A DNA stretch of 43,901 bases, from the IMG/VR virus record IMGVR_UViG_3300005534_000022, positions 1-43,901 of that record, one strand, 5' to 3'. Every line of letters starts with the position of its first letter. The first letter of the stretch is position 1. Positions 1 to 7,205 of this stretch are shown here, one piece after another. The position numbers and the translations under genes are program-made. The notes under the pieces were generated by a model. That model saw only the letters and a list, made by a program, of their open reading frames with translations. It was not told the DNA's origin and made no database searches. The stretch is from a virus.

Positions 1-2
1 CC

Positions 3-239
3 CTACTCAAACTCGAAAAAGCGTTCTGCGCCTTCAACGAAGCCATAGCCCGGCGCGCCTTCCACTTTGGAAGCCACCACGCGGTAGTACGGAGCCATAG
101 AAGACGGCTCAATGCGCTTAATCTCGGTGATTTCGAGGCCGTGGACTGCCGGACGCGGGGTTGGCACAGCGTTCGGTAAGGCGATGGCGTAGACCTTGTC
201 GCCGATGTGGAATTTCGGGGTGATTTTCGTGTTCGTCAT
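3..239 (-). CDS. hypothetical protein, 78 aa
   Basis: A small protein of unknown function. I chose the ATG at 239 because AAAGGA lies just upstream on the minus strand, rather than an upstream in-frame ATG at 266 that would sit inside the promoter region. The sequence is mixed polar with a KFHIGDKVYAIALP segment near the start, resembling a small beta-barrel (SH3-like) fold that many phage proteins open with; this is only a resemblance. It is divergent from the plus-strand cluster that begins near 355. Its stop codon lies at the very edge of the window, so its downstream neighbours are not visible. Confidence 0.65.
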   Translation of the reverse strand: MTNTKITPKFHIGDKVYAIALPNAVPTPRPAVHGLEITEIKRIEPSSMAPYYRVVASKVEGAPGYGFVEGAERFFEFE

Positions 240-274
240 GGCTTCCTTTCTTGCTTCCCAGTACATATATATTG

Positions 275-283
275 TGCTATAAT
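275..283 (+). promoter_or_regulatory. extended -10 promoter for the left plus-strand cluster
   Basis: The sequence TGCTATAAT is a perfect TGn plus TATAAT extended -10 element in an AT-rich gap between divergent genes. No good -35 sits at 17 bases (TTGCTT is 21 bases upstream), which is acceptable for extended -10 promoters. Transcription would begin near 290. On the opposite strand a TTGATG / CACAAT pair with 17-base spacing could serve the leftward gene. Confidence 0.55.
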
Positions 284-354
284 CCGCTTACAGCATCAAG
301 AAAAATCGTCATTACAAATCGTTATAGCTGGTCATGGTATGCTGTTTACGGCTT

Positions 355-561
355 ATGGTAGATGAAGAAGTGGATAGCGAGACGATTTCCAGGGTGATGC
401 GCGATCTCGGTCGGCGCGGCGGCCAGAAGAAGGTGGCCAAGGGATTCTCTAAGCTGTCCGAAGCAGAGCGAAAGAAGAACGCTAAAAAAGCGGCGGAGGC
501 ACGCTGGGGGAAGAAGGGTGGCCGCGCAAAAGCCAAAGGGCGGTCCGGCAAAAAGCCATGA
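355..561 (+). CDS. small basic Ala/Lys/Arg-rich protein
   Basis: A 68-residue, strongly basic protein, likely able to bind nucleic acid. It has a RRGGQKKVAKGF segment followed by LSEAERKKNAKKAAEARWGKK and a Lys/Arg/Gly-rich tail. The 'AxxARWGKK' ending is common in small phage and plasmid proteins of unknown role. An in-frame ATG at 334 would add MVCCLRL; neither start has a clear ribosome binding site, and I prefer 355 because the extra residues look unlike the rest. The next gene overlaps its stop by four bases, so the two are translationally coupled. Confidence 0.6.
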   Translation: MVDEEVDSETISRVMRDLGRRGGQKKVAKGFSKLSEAERKKNAKKAAEARWGKKGGRAKAKGRSGKKP

Positions 562-767
562 GCAACGAACAGCTTTATCTAGCCATCGGCGTGCCGGTGG
601 TGTTGAACATGCTCTTCAACGGCATCCTGATCGGGATTATGTGGCAGCACCTGAGCCAGGATATCCGGGAGATCCGGGCGGACCTGCGGGTCGTCACGGG
701 CAAAATCTACGATCTGGAGACGCGCGTCTCGCGCATCGAAGACAAGCTGGGGATTGCGCCCCACTAG
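558..767 (+). CDS. small membrane protein with coiled coil
   Basis: A 69-residue protein with one hydrophobic span at about residues 6-28 followed by a heptad-like charged region (IREIRADLRVVTGKIYDLET) that should form a coiled coil. The layout is that of a short inner-membrane anchored protein with a cytoplasmic helix, and it resembles the 74-residue protein at 36224-36448 in layout though not obviously in sequence. It starts at an ATGA overlap with the basic protein upstream. Function unknown; a spanin or holin accessory is possible but it lies outside the lysis genes. Confidence 0.65.
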   Translation: MSNEQLYLAIGVPVVLNMLFNGILIGIMWQHLSQDIREIRADLRVVTGKIYDLETRVSRIEDKLGIAPH

Positions 768-774
768 GAAGGCT

Positions 775-1050
775 GTGAGCAGCGCCGAATTGGAGTATGA
801 GATTCGCTACCGGCCCGAGGCACGCGGACCGAGTCCATGGGCCTGCTACTGCCTCCGGTGCGGCCACATGTGGGTCAAGCGAATTTACGGTCGGCCGAAA
901 CGCTGTCCGTGGTGCAAACACGAATGGGACGTGCCCGTCGGAATGCGCAAACTGGGACGGCCAAAAAAGACCGAGGTAAGAGCAAAAGGCGGGGAAGAGC
1001 CGATGTCGGGAGAACCGTGGCTACAACGGTGGCTAAAAAGCTACACATAG
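775..1050 (+). CDS. zinc-ribbon protein, 91 aa
   Basis: The start is GTG at 775, chosen because AGGAAGG lies immediately before it and just after the stop of the preceding gene; an ATG at 754 would overlap that gene. Residues about 24-50 hold two CxxC knuckles (CLRCGH and CPWCKHEW), a typical zinc ribbon, followed by a basic GMRKLGRPKK patch that looks like an AT-hook-like DNA contact. It may be a small DNA- or RNA-binding regulator; the partner is unknown. Confidence 0.65.
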   Translation: MSSAELEYEIRYRPEARGPSPWACYCLRCGHMWVKRIYGRPKRCPWCKHEWDVPVGMRKLGRPKKTEVRAKGGEEPMSGEPWLQRWLKSYT

Positions 1051-1084
1051 TGCGAGTAACTCGCAATCGTGAAACGGAGAACTC

Positions 1085-1564
1085 ATGGTGGATGTAAGAG
1101 TTAGGGAGGAACTAAATGCGGCGATTGAGGACGCCGCGAAGGGTGCAGATCCCGCCATTTCGAGCCTGAAAGTTGCCGAAGAATTCTACGAATCGCGCCC
1201 GGATCTGATCGAGCCTTTCGTCCGCGAATGGGTGGTCGAAAAGCTAGTTTTCAAAATTCGTCGCGAGCGGGCCAAGCTGCGCAGCCCGGGCGATTCTCAA
1301 CTCCTGTTGGGATTCGCGGTACCAAAGAAGATAGAGATCAAATCTGGCGACAGAATCCCATTGGCGCAAGCAACCTTGAGCCGGATTCGGGAGTATAGAG
1401 CGCTCGTCTGGAAACAGAAGCGGGCCGGGAAGGACCCCGAGGTCGAAAAGCTCGATGCGGTTATTTCGTTCCTGAGACCCTACGCCCGCAAACATCCCGG
1501 CATCACTTACGCCGAAGCCGTCGCGCTGGCCTCGAAGACGAAGCGGAAAGTCGCTGCATCGTGA
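1085..1564 (+). CDS. hypothetical protein, 159 aa
   Basis: An unrecognised, mostly helical protein. ACGGAG upstream of the ATG fits a ribosome binding site. The N-terminal half is acidic (VREELNAAIEDAAKGADPA), while the C-terminal half is basic, with KLDAVISFLRPYARKHPG and a lysine-rich end. Its stop overlaps the GTG start of the following ribbon-helix-helix-like gene, so they belong to one transcript. Confidence 0.65.
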   Translation: MVDVRVREELNAAIEDAAKGADPAISSLKVAEEFYESRPDLIEPFVREWVVEKLVFKIRRERAKLRSPGDSQLLLGFAVPKKIEIKSGDRIPLAQATLSRIREYRALVWKQKRAGKDPEVEKLDAVISFLRPYARKHPGITYAEAVALASKTKRKVAAS

Positions 1565-1890
1565 ATCGATCCGAAGAAGACGAAAGCCGAAGCGGAGCTG
1601 ATCTATGGCGCAAGAAAGCGATGGCTACAATGGGCGTGAAGAGACAGCGTGAGGAAGAGGCAATCTCCATGACGATCGCGCCGGAAATGGCCGAACAGAT
1701 CCGCGCGAATGCGGCGGAACTCGGCTTGAACTTCGACAGCCTGGTGAGGCTTTATTTGAAGCTCGGACTGGAAGTCCATGCGGCCAAGCAAGCCCATCTC
1801 CGCGAGCTGGTTGAGAAGTACCGCAATGAAACCGATCCCGATAAGCGCAATGAGCTTGGCGACCAACTGGGAACTTCGATCTTCGGCTAA
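1561..1890 (+). CDS. ribbon-helix-helix-like protein
   Basis: The middle of this 109-residue protein reads ISMTIAPEMAEQIRANA followed by LGLNFDSLVRLYLKLGLE: a short beta strand, a helix and a second helix, the pattern of a ribbon-helix-helix DNA-binding dimer such as antitoxins and phage Arc-like repressors. The tail is charged and helical. The GTG at 1561 overlaps the previous stop; an internal ATG at 1621 (after AAGAAAG) is an alternative start that keeps the whole predicted domain. The gene after it overlaps by one base, so a regulator/effector pair is possible but not shown. Confidence 0.6.
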   Translation: MNRSEEDESRSGADLWRKKAMATMGVKRQREEEAISMTIAPEMAEQIRANAAELGLNFDSLVRLYLKLGLEVHAAKQAHLRELVEKYRNETDPDKRNELGDQLGTSIFG

Positions 1891-2132
1891 TGAAGCTGGC
1901 GCGCTGGAAAGAGATACCGGAGGGGCTTCGGGATCATCTAGATAAGCGTCTCTCGGATCGGAAAATCACTGTGCCGGATCTGCTGAAACTTGAGGCTTGG
2001 ATCGCCACTTCACCGGATGTTCCAGAATTGCCGTGGTATAAGAATTTCGATTCGTTCACGCTCTGCGGGGCGGGACAATATCCACGCACGTTCCTCAACC
2101 CGGATCAAATTCCGAAGGGGATAGAGCTTTGA
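1890..2132 (+). CDS. hypothetical protein, 80 aa
   Basis: This 80-residue protein is immediately coupled to the ribbon-helix-helix-like gene (TAATG overlap). It has a helical, charged N-terminus (KEIPEGLRDHLDKRLSDR) and a C-terminal part rich in aromatic and proline residues (VPELPWYKNFDSFTLCG). The size and pairing recall a toxin-antitoxin partner, but I see no known toxin motif, so the function is left open. Confidence 0.6.
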   Translation: MKLARWKEIPEGLRDHLDKRLSDRKITVPDLLKLEAWIATSPDVPELPWYKNFDSFTLCGAGQYPRTFLNPDQIPKGIEL

Positions 2133-2158
2133 TAAGGCCGCTGATCGGGATGAGGCGA

Positions 2159-2332
2159 TCAGGTCCGAATCGTGACATCGCCCTTGGATTGCAGACCGGC
2201 ATGGGGGATAATCTGCTGCGCGGCGGCGAGCGCTGCCAACGATTCCTGGAGCGTAGCGCCGGATTCGCGGCAGGTGCAGAGAATGCGATCAATGAGACAG
2301 AAGACAATGGCGGGCTCTTGTGGGTGAGCCAT
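2159..2332 (-). CDS. small leftward protein inside the plus-strand cluster
   Basis: A 57-residue protein on the minus strand, read from the ATG at 2332. Its codon choice resembles the rest of the phage, and its sequence is coherent: an amphipathic helix (FCLIDRILCTCRESG), a second helix (LQESLAALAAAQQII) and the end GDVTIRT. A plus-strand frame at 2129-2353 covers the same bases but has a TTG start and an irregular composition, so I prefer the minus reading. Function unknown. Confidence 0.5.
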   Translation of the reverse strand: MAHPQEPAIVFCLIDRILCTCRESGATLQESLAALAAAQQIIPHAGLQSKGDVTIRT

Positions 2333-2421
2333 TATGGACCGATCATCGCATAAGACGGCAGGAAAGAAGGCCGGTAAAAAGAAGCGGGAGAAGAAGCGAT
2401 CTCCGCTCCCCACTTAAAGTT

Positions 2422-2880
2422 ATGGATATCGTACAGCGGCAGGAAGCGAGAAGACGGCTGATTGCAGCGAACGTCTGGCCAATCTGGACACAGTTCAAAG
2501 CCGGCCTGAAGGAATTGCTGGTGAGCTACGAGTCCTCTGAGCGGGCTCCAGGCTGGAGCGCACAGCTAACCTCCGTGCACGACAGATCAATCGTTGTCGC
2601 TCAGAATCGCGGCGTAGCGCGGGATGGATATCACAACCGGCGGCTTTCGATCACCGTATCCATTCACGAAAACAGTTTCATTGCGCTCGTCGCCTTAATC
2701 GAAGATTACATGGAGCGCGACGGAAAGCACGTTTCACTCGGCAAGCGCCGGCTCGAATACGGAATCGACGCGAATCTGGACAGCGGAGAGGTCTATCTCA
2801 CAAAGGGCGATACGCGGCTGAGCCCATCGGAAGCGGCGGAAAATCTGATAGCCGAAACGATCCTGAAGGAAGACGCATGA
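2422..2880 (+). CDS. hypothetical protein, 152 aa
   Basis: I start this at the ATG at 2422; the in-frame ATG at 2320 adds an arginine-rich stretch that overlaps the antisense gene and looks non-native. The protein is an alpha/beta mix with no motif I recognise. It contains a helical start (RQEARRRLIAANVWPIW), a beta-rich middle (RRLSITVSIHENSF) and an acidic end. It overlaps the next gene by four bases. Confidence 0.6.
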   Translation: MDIVQRQEARRRLIAANVWPIWTQFKAGLKELLVSYESSERAPGWSAQLTSVHDRSIVVAQNRGVARDGYHNRRLSITVSIHENSFIALVALIEDYMERDGKHVSLGKRRLEYGIDANLDSGEVYLTKGDTRLSPSEAAENLIAETILKEDA

Positions 2881-3203
2881 ATCTATCCGTCCACATCGTC
2901 CAGTGCTTATGCCCCGAGCGGCATTGCATTATCGGATTCGCTTACGAGCGGGATGAAGACGAGAATTGCGGTCCGCTTGCGGAGGCCGCCTGCGATGGAT
3001 TACGCGAATTGATACGCCGCGCCATCGACAGCCGGACGCTGAATCCGTGGTGTGGAATCTGCCGCGCTCCTCAATCTTCGTGGACCTACGAAGACGCACG
3101 CTCGATATTTCGGACTCTCGAAGAAGCACGGGCGGACCTTGCGCGCGCTCAGGAAGCGAACGACCGGGCACGCGCCATGCTAGGGGAAGCGGCGCGAAAC
3201 TGA
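2877..3203 (+). CDS. Cys-rich hypothetical protein, 108 aa
   Basis: Two cysteine clusters suggest one metal site: CLCPERHC near residues 10-17 and NPWCGICRAP near 57-66. The C-terminal third is a long alanine/arginine helix (EEARADLARAQEANDRARA), probably a coiled coil. It is the last gene of the left plus-strand cluster, starting at an ATGA overlap, and is followed within 25 bases by a strong terminator hairpin. Role unknown; a small zinc-binding regulator is plausible. Confidence 0.65.
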   Translation: MNLSVHIVQCLCPERHCIIGFAYERDEDENCGPLAEAACDGLRELIRRAIDSRTLNPWCGICRAPQSSWTYEDARSIFRTLEEARADLARAQEANDRARAMLGEAARN

Positions 3204-3227
3204 CGGAACGAATCCCCCAAAAACACG

Positions 3228-3265
3228 AATAGCGCGAGCAGCCCTACGCCGCCCGCGCTATTTTT
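3228..3265. terminator. bidirectional intrinsic terminator
   Basis: A perfect 9-bp stem (AATAGCGCG at 3228-3236 with CGCGCTATT at 3254-3262) around a 17-base loop is followed by TTTTT on the plus strand and, reading the other way, by a run of T (A-run at 3219-3223). It lies between convergent genes, exactly where a shared terminator is needed. Confidence 0.85.
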
Positions 3266-3287
3266 GAAAGCACATCCCTCGTCGAAA

Positions 3288-3497
3288 TTATTCTACGCTC
3301 TTCGGAGGCTCCTGTGGTTTCGGCATCTGTTGAATCGGCGACTGCTTCAAATATCCCGCCACGCCGATAATCGCGCCGGTTAAGGCCACATGCCCGGCGT
3401 GACCCAAATCCGCATGTGGGTCGAGCAGGAAATCGGAGAGCCAGGACACAGCGCCCGTGAACGCGGCGCACAGCAGAGCTTTGGTGGTGGTATTCAT
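3288..3497 (-). CDS. small membrane protein, holin-like
   Basis: A 69-residue protein with two hydrophobic segments, about residues 7-24 and 36-50 (LTGAIIGVAGYL), and a proline-rich charged tail (PKPQEPPKSVE). This two-span layout with a polar C-terminus next to a peptidoglycan hydrolase is typical of phage holins or holin antagonists. It overlaps the gene before it by four bases and is the last gene before the terminator, so it closes the long leftward late transcript. No family signature beyond topology. Confidence 0.6.
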   Translation of the reverse strand: MNTTTKALLCAAFTGAVSWLSDFLLDPHADLGHAGHVALTGAIIGVAGYLKQSPIQQMPKPQEPPKSVE

Positions 3498-3763
3498 GCT
3501 TGCGCCGTTGGCACGGCGTTGATCGTGATGTTGTAGGTGCCAGGCGCGGCCAGGTTCACAGTCACCGGCCCTCCGCCCTGCGTCTGCGGCAGCTTCGTGA
3601 TCGCTTGCACCGCCGGCATCAGCAGCAATAGCGCCGCCTGAATCTTATTCGCATCGCCATGCGCTTTTTTCAGCCCTTCGATGGCCGCAACGATGTTGCC
3701 GGTTTCTGTGACGGCAATCGGCAACAGGATAGAGATGAGCGAGAGAATTGAGGCGGGGTTCAT
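3494..3763 (-). CDS. small membrane-associated protein of the lysis region
   Basis: An 89-residue protein with a hydrophobic N-terminus (ILSLISILLPIAV) and a second hydrophobic helix (QAALLLLMPAVQAI), ending in a beta-rich GPVTVNLAAPGTYNITI stretch. The topology and position between the hydrolase and the holin-like gene suggest a lysis accessory, though a minor virion protein is also possible because of the beta-rich end. Stop and start of neighbours overlap (ATGA). Confidence 0.55.
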   Translation of the reverse strand: MNPASILSLISILLPIAVTETGNIVAAIEGLKKAHGDANKIQAALLLLMPAVQAITKLPQTQGGGPVTVNLAAPGTYNITINAVPTAQA

Positions 3764-3796
3764 GCGGGTTTCCTTCGGGAATTAGAATTAGGCGTG

Positions 3797-4222
3797 ATGT
3801 CTGGCGAACGCGATCCGCACGGAATCGAAAACTACGCTTTTATTTCCGGGATAGAGGACGCCGGCCGCCGCGCTCGCTGGGAAAAATACAGAGACGAAAA
3901 CGACGAAGTGTATCGGCAGGTGAAAGAGGCCGGCATCGCGTTTCGCGGCTGGAGATTCTGGCCTCCGTTCTTCTGCATGATCTGCGGTGCGCCCATCATC
4001 ACTAATCAATGGCTGTTTTCGGGAATCTGCGGGAGCTGCGACAATTACGCCGGCTGCATGGTCAGTTGGCGGATGCGGCGCTCTTTCGCCGGCCGCTGCG
4101 AACGGATCGAGGGCGAAGAGAGCCCGCTCGATATCGTGGACGTGACGCGGAAGGAAGGGATGCAATTAGCAGCCCGGGCGCAGCAATTAAAATCCGCCTA
4201 CTCCCCACTCCGCGTCAGGTGA
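3797..4222 (+). CDS. plus-strand zinc-finger protein (moron-like)
   Basis: This 141-residue protein runs against the surrounding late genes. It has a charged helical N-terminus and a compact cysteine cluster: CMICGAP near residue 55, then GICGSCDNYAGC, fitting a treble-clef or zinc-ribbon site. It converges on the hydrolase gene and overlaps its 3' end. A lone oppositely oriented gene in a late operon is how morons (independently expressed accessory genes) usually appear. No function can be assigned. Confidence 0.65.
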   Translation: MSGERDPHGIENYAFISGIEDAGRRARWEKYRDENDEVYRQVKEAGIAFRGWRFWPPFFCMICGAPIITNQWLFSGICGSCDNYAGCMVSWRMRRSFAGRCERIEGEESPLDIVDVTRKEGMQLAARAQQLKSAYSPLRVR

Positions 4223-4623
4223 GTATGTTCGCGAGGGGATCGCCCGGCCCGACTGCGAGAGAGCGCGCGATGCCCCGCGAAATACGAGCTGGGATCGTTT
4301 GAGTCGGCAGAGGGCGCGTATTTTTGGATGAACTGCCAGAACGTCAGGCCGCGCGATGCGTCGAGCCGGATCTGATTTTCGAGCGCGCAAAAACCCGCAT
4401 CGTCGTCCGCGAATTCGCAGTAGTCGCGGATTTTTCCGTCATGCCCCGTGACGGGATGCGGTTGCGCTCCAGCTTGCCCCTCGTACAGCAGGTCGCCGGG
4501 GTTGTGGAGGCGCTGAGGGACCGTAGGCCACGGGATGCCGCGGGCTTCCGCTTGCACCTGCGTGACGAAAAAACCCTCCTGTGCGGCGATGGCGTGTTTC
4601 AGCAGCTCAAGACGGGCGGGCAT
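4198..4623 (-). pseudogene. peptidoglycan hydrolase (lysozyme/transglycosylase-like), C-terminus frameshifted
   Basis: The 141-residue reading begins LLKHAIAAQEGFF and continues with RLHNPGDLLYEG and a GLTFWQFIQKYAP block, matching the small phage muramidase/lytic-transglycosylase-like proteins that carry an HNPGNL-type motif and a glutamate in the first helix (here E16). From residue 118 the sequence turns arginine/serine rich and unlike the family. Removing one base from the CCCC run at 4273-4276 restores GIARSLAVGPGDPLANILT and a stop at 4215, a family-like ending of a 135-residue protein. It is therefore either a recent frameshift or a sequence error; the catalytic part is intact. Confidence 0.7.
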
Positions 4624-4629
4624 TCCCGC

Positions 4630-5970
4630 CTAATTCATATCCAGAACTGTGATGGATGCCGCGTTACTCCATCCCGCGCTGTTTGCCAGAAAGAACCCGT
4701 ATTTGTTGGCCGTCACGACATACGATGAGACCTTGGCCACCGAAGTCAGCGTGACGAAGTTGGTGCCATCTTTGCTGTACTCGAAATATACATTGGTGCC
4801 GTCGTCGCGAATTCGCAAAGTTAAATACTGCGCACCTTCTGAACTGTCCGATGTAGAGTAAGCGTCAGTAGCATAAGTTGGTGATGAGCCGCTCCATTCC
4901 GAAACATTCAGGCGCGGTGTAGTAAGTGGACCAAATGAGTATAAGTGATTAGCGGTTGAATCGCGGATGTACATTCCAGCCCATGCCTGTGATGTAAAAC
5001 CAAGCTGAAACGCAAAGGTGATCTGTTTTGAATAGTTGGAAGATCCCGGAAGTGCCGCTTCATAGCCACGAATTTGTAGACTATCTCCGTTAATCCCTTG
5101 TAAGGTGATGCCGCCCTTGCTGGTTGTTACGCCAGTCGTTCCTAGATTCATTGCCGTGAGCGAGCCCGTCACCGGAGGATTGACCTGCCGCCCGTTCAGA
5201 AAATAGGACCACGTGTTTGTAGCGGTGCAAAGGATCTGCGAAAAGTAAGAATCCGTCGCCACATACACGTCGCTCGCCGTGCTGGTGTGTGTGCAGGTTC
5301 CCGGCAGGCTGGCGTAAGTGCCGGAAGTGACGCTAGGGCCGGAAGCGGGAGCATTCCCTATCTGCCCGTTCATCTGCCAGTTCGTGCCGTCGTAAAGCAA
5401 GGTGACATACTGCGAGGCGAGCAGATCGTTCGCAATAAGATTCGCGCTGCCGCCCTGTTTCTTGATCGTTGCCGCGCTCGACGAATTCACGTTCAGCGTG
5501 GCCGACGCGGTGTTGGCGACATCAGCTTTGAATAGGATCATGTCGCCCGCCGCCGGAGCAAACGTTGGCGAGGTCGTGCAGGTATAGGCAGTGCCCGATG
5601 CGGAGGCCGCCGCACACGTATGCAGAATGGAAGAGTCGTGTCCTGTAGAAGAGGACGTACCGCCCGCGCCGTTCCCTTTGAGAATGGCGCTCCCGGATGT
5701 CGCCGGAGCGTAATCGGTGCCGGACGCCGCAATGCTTGGCACTCCGGTGCCCGTCGTGTTTTTCAGGATGCCTGTAGCGAGCCCCGACAGCGCGGTTCCG
5801 TTGACCTTCGCGACTCCGGGATTCGGATATGTCCCCGAGAGATCGCCTCCCGCGGAGCCGGAGGGAGCGCCGCCGCCGCCCGATGGATTATTCACGTTGG
5901 CCTGGCCGAAGAGCAGCGCGGGCGCCAGCAGCAGCAGCAGATATTTCAAGAGTGGGGAATTCATTTTCAT
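4630..5970 (-). CDS. tail fibre / receptor-binding protein with signal peptide
   Basis: A 446-residue protein. Residues 1-22 form a Sec-type signal peptide (KYLLLLLAPALLFGQA), which is unusual for a virion protein. Next comes the GDLSGTYPNPGVAKVNG motif, common in phage fibre repeats, then long Ser/Thr/Ala/Gly beta-rich repeats. The last 170 residues (QITFAFQLGF to the end) look like a concanavalin/lectin-type beta-sandwich and could bind sugar. AAAGGAACC precedes the ATG. It sits with the tail-tip genes and the beta-propeller protein, fitting host recognition. The lectin assignment is inferred from pattern, not from alignment. Confidence 0.7.
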   Translation of the reverse strand: MKMNSPLLKYLLLLLAPALLFGQANVNNPSGGGGAPSGSAGGDLSGTYPNPGVAKVNGTALSGLATGILKNTTGTGVPSIAASGTDYAPATSGSAILKGNGAGGTSSSTGHDSSILHTCAAASASGTAYTCTTSPTFAPAAGDMILFKADVANTASATLNVNSSSAATIKKQGGSANLIANDLLASQYVTLLYDGTNWQMNGQIGNAPASGPSVTSGTYASLPGTCTHTSTASDVYVATDSYFSQILCTATNTWSYFLNGRQVNPPVTGSLTAMNLGTTGVTTSKGGITLQGINGDSLQIRGYEAALPGSSNYSKQITFAFQLGFTSQAWAGMYIRDSTANHLYSFGPLTTPRLNVSEWSGSSPTYATDAYSTSDSSEGAQYLTLRIRDDGTNVYFEYSKDGTNFVTLTSVAKVSSYVVTANKYGFFLANSAGWSNAASITVLDMN

Positions 5971-5998
5971 TTTTTTGGTTCCTTTGCGCGGAAGGCTT

Positions 5999-7204
5999 TT
6001 AGTACGCGGAGTTGGCTTTGGAAGTGGACGCGGCGGGCACGGTGAAAATGCTGTACATTACATCGGCGTTATCCCAGATATTCATGCCGGTTTCGCCGCT
6101 TCCTAAATCGGTCGCGGTCATCATGGAAAAACGAATCTCATTGGCGAATTCCCAGCCGGAAATCTGGCGCGAATCCAGATAGGTAGCCGGTGAACCCCAG
6201 GTGCTTCCGTTCGTGCTGGTGCTGGTGGTGATCAGGACGTGTTCCGCGCCGTCGGTGATCGTGATAACTTTCGCGACATCGACTTCCCAAGTGGCGCACA
6301 GCGTTGTGCCCGCCGCATTCAGATAGACCTGATAGCCGCCCTCGCCGGTAGCCGACGAATCCACGGTTATATAAGTCAGGGTCGTCGGCGCAGAGAGCGA
6401 ATCGGTCTGCGCCAATTTCCGCGCGGCTAAGCCGGATGTCTGATATCCGAAATACGCCTTTCCCCCGAAGCCGACGCCGTGACTCACTGTGCCCGATGAG
6501 GAGGCGTTCGTCAGATCGGAATCTGTGACCGCGATCGCGCTGCCGACGGAATTGCTCGATGAAATGGCGATCGCATAGGCTGTATTCGCGACGCCATCGT
6601 AAAACAGGACCGTGGCCGTTCCGCTCACCGGGTCGAAATACATTGACGCGAGACCGCCGCTAGTGGTGGTCGAGAGCGTAACCGGAGCGCTCCATGCGCC
6701 TGAGCTGTACACGGTGAATAAGACATTGCCCGAGCTGTTTTTTACGTATACGCAAAGCAAATCGCCGTTCACCCGCTGGGCCACCAGGCAATCGTCGGGT
6801 TGATCGGCGGTCGAGGCGGTAAAAGCGCTCCAGGCGGGCGTTCCGGCGCTGAGATCGATCGTCTTGAACCGCATCTTGCTGCTACCGTCCAGGCTTCCCC
6901 CCACGATGACGGAGGTTCCGCCGCGGAAATAGCTGGCGCAGATCTGCCGCGGCTCGCCGCCGGCGGGACTGTTCGCCCCGTCCAGTTCCGTCCAGGTCGC
7001 ACCATTATCGGTACTCTTCAAAACGCGCAGGGTCGTTTGGCTCGTGGTTATATTGCGGGAGGCCACGGCACTGTAACGATTCCCCGCGTAAATGATCGGA
7101 AAAGCATCGCCATTGTGCCCGAACGCGAACGTGCCGTCCGAGCAGGGAAGTCCCTGAATGGTAGTCGTTCCGTTTTGCAGTGCAACGGCGATTCGATAAG
7201 TCAC
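5999..7204 (-). CDS. beta-propeller (BNR/sialidase-like) tail protein
   Basis: A 401-residue protein made of repeated beta-strand blocks, including RVLKSTDNGATWTEL and TSTNGSTWGSP, which match the Asp-box (SxDxGxTW) motif of BNR/sialidase-type propellers. No signal peptide is present. It lies between the fibre and the small structural protein, separated by one base from the latter, so it is probably an adhesin or appendage of the tail tip. Glycosidase activity cannot be claimed because the catalytic residues of sialidases are not identifiable by eye. Confidence 0.65.
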   Translation of the reverse strand: MTYRIAVALQNGTTTIQGLPCSDGTFAFGHNGDAFPIIYAGNRYSAVASRNITTSQTTLRVLKSTDNGATWTELDGANSPAGGEPRQICASYFRGGTSVIVGGSLDGSSKMRFKTIDLSAGTPAWSAFTASTADQPDDCLVAQRVNGDLLCVYVKNSSGNVLFTVYSSGAWSAPVTLSTTTSGGLASMYFDPVSGTATVLFYDGVANTAYAIAISSSNSVGSAIAVTDSDLTNASSSGTVSHGVGFGGKAYFGYQTSGLAARKLAQTDSLSAPTTLTYITVDSSATGEGGYQVYLNAAGTTLCATWEVDVAKVITITDGAEHVLITTSTSTNGSTWGSPATYLDSRQISGWEFANEIRFSMMTATDLGSGETGMNIWDNADVMYSIFTVPAASTSKANSAY

Positions 7205-7205
7205 G

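Noticed and set aside
2129-2353. Plus-strand gene overlapping 2159-2332
   Set aside because: TTG start, irregular composition and no ribosome binding site; the leftward reading on the same bases looks more like a protein.
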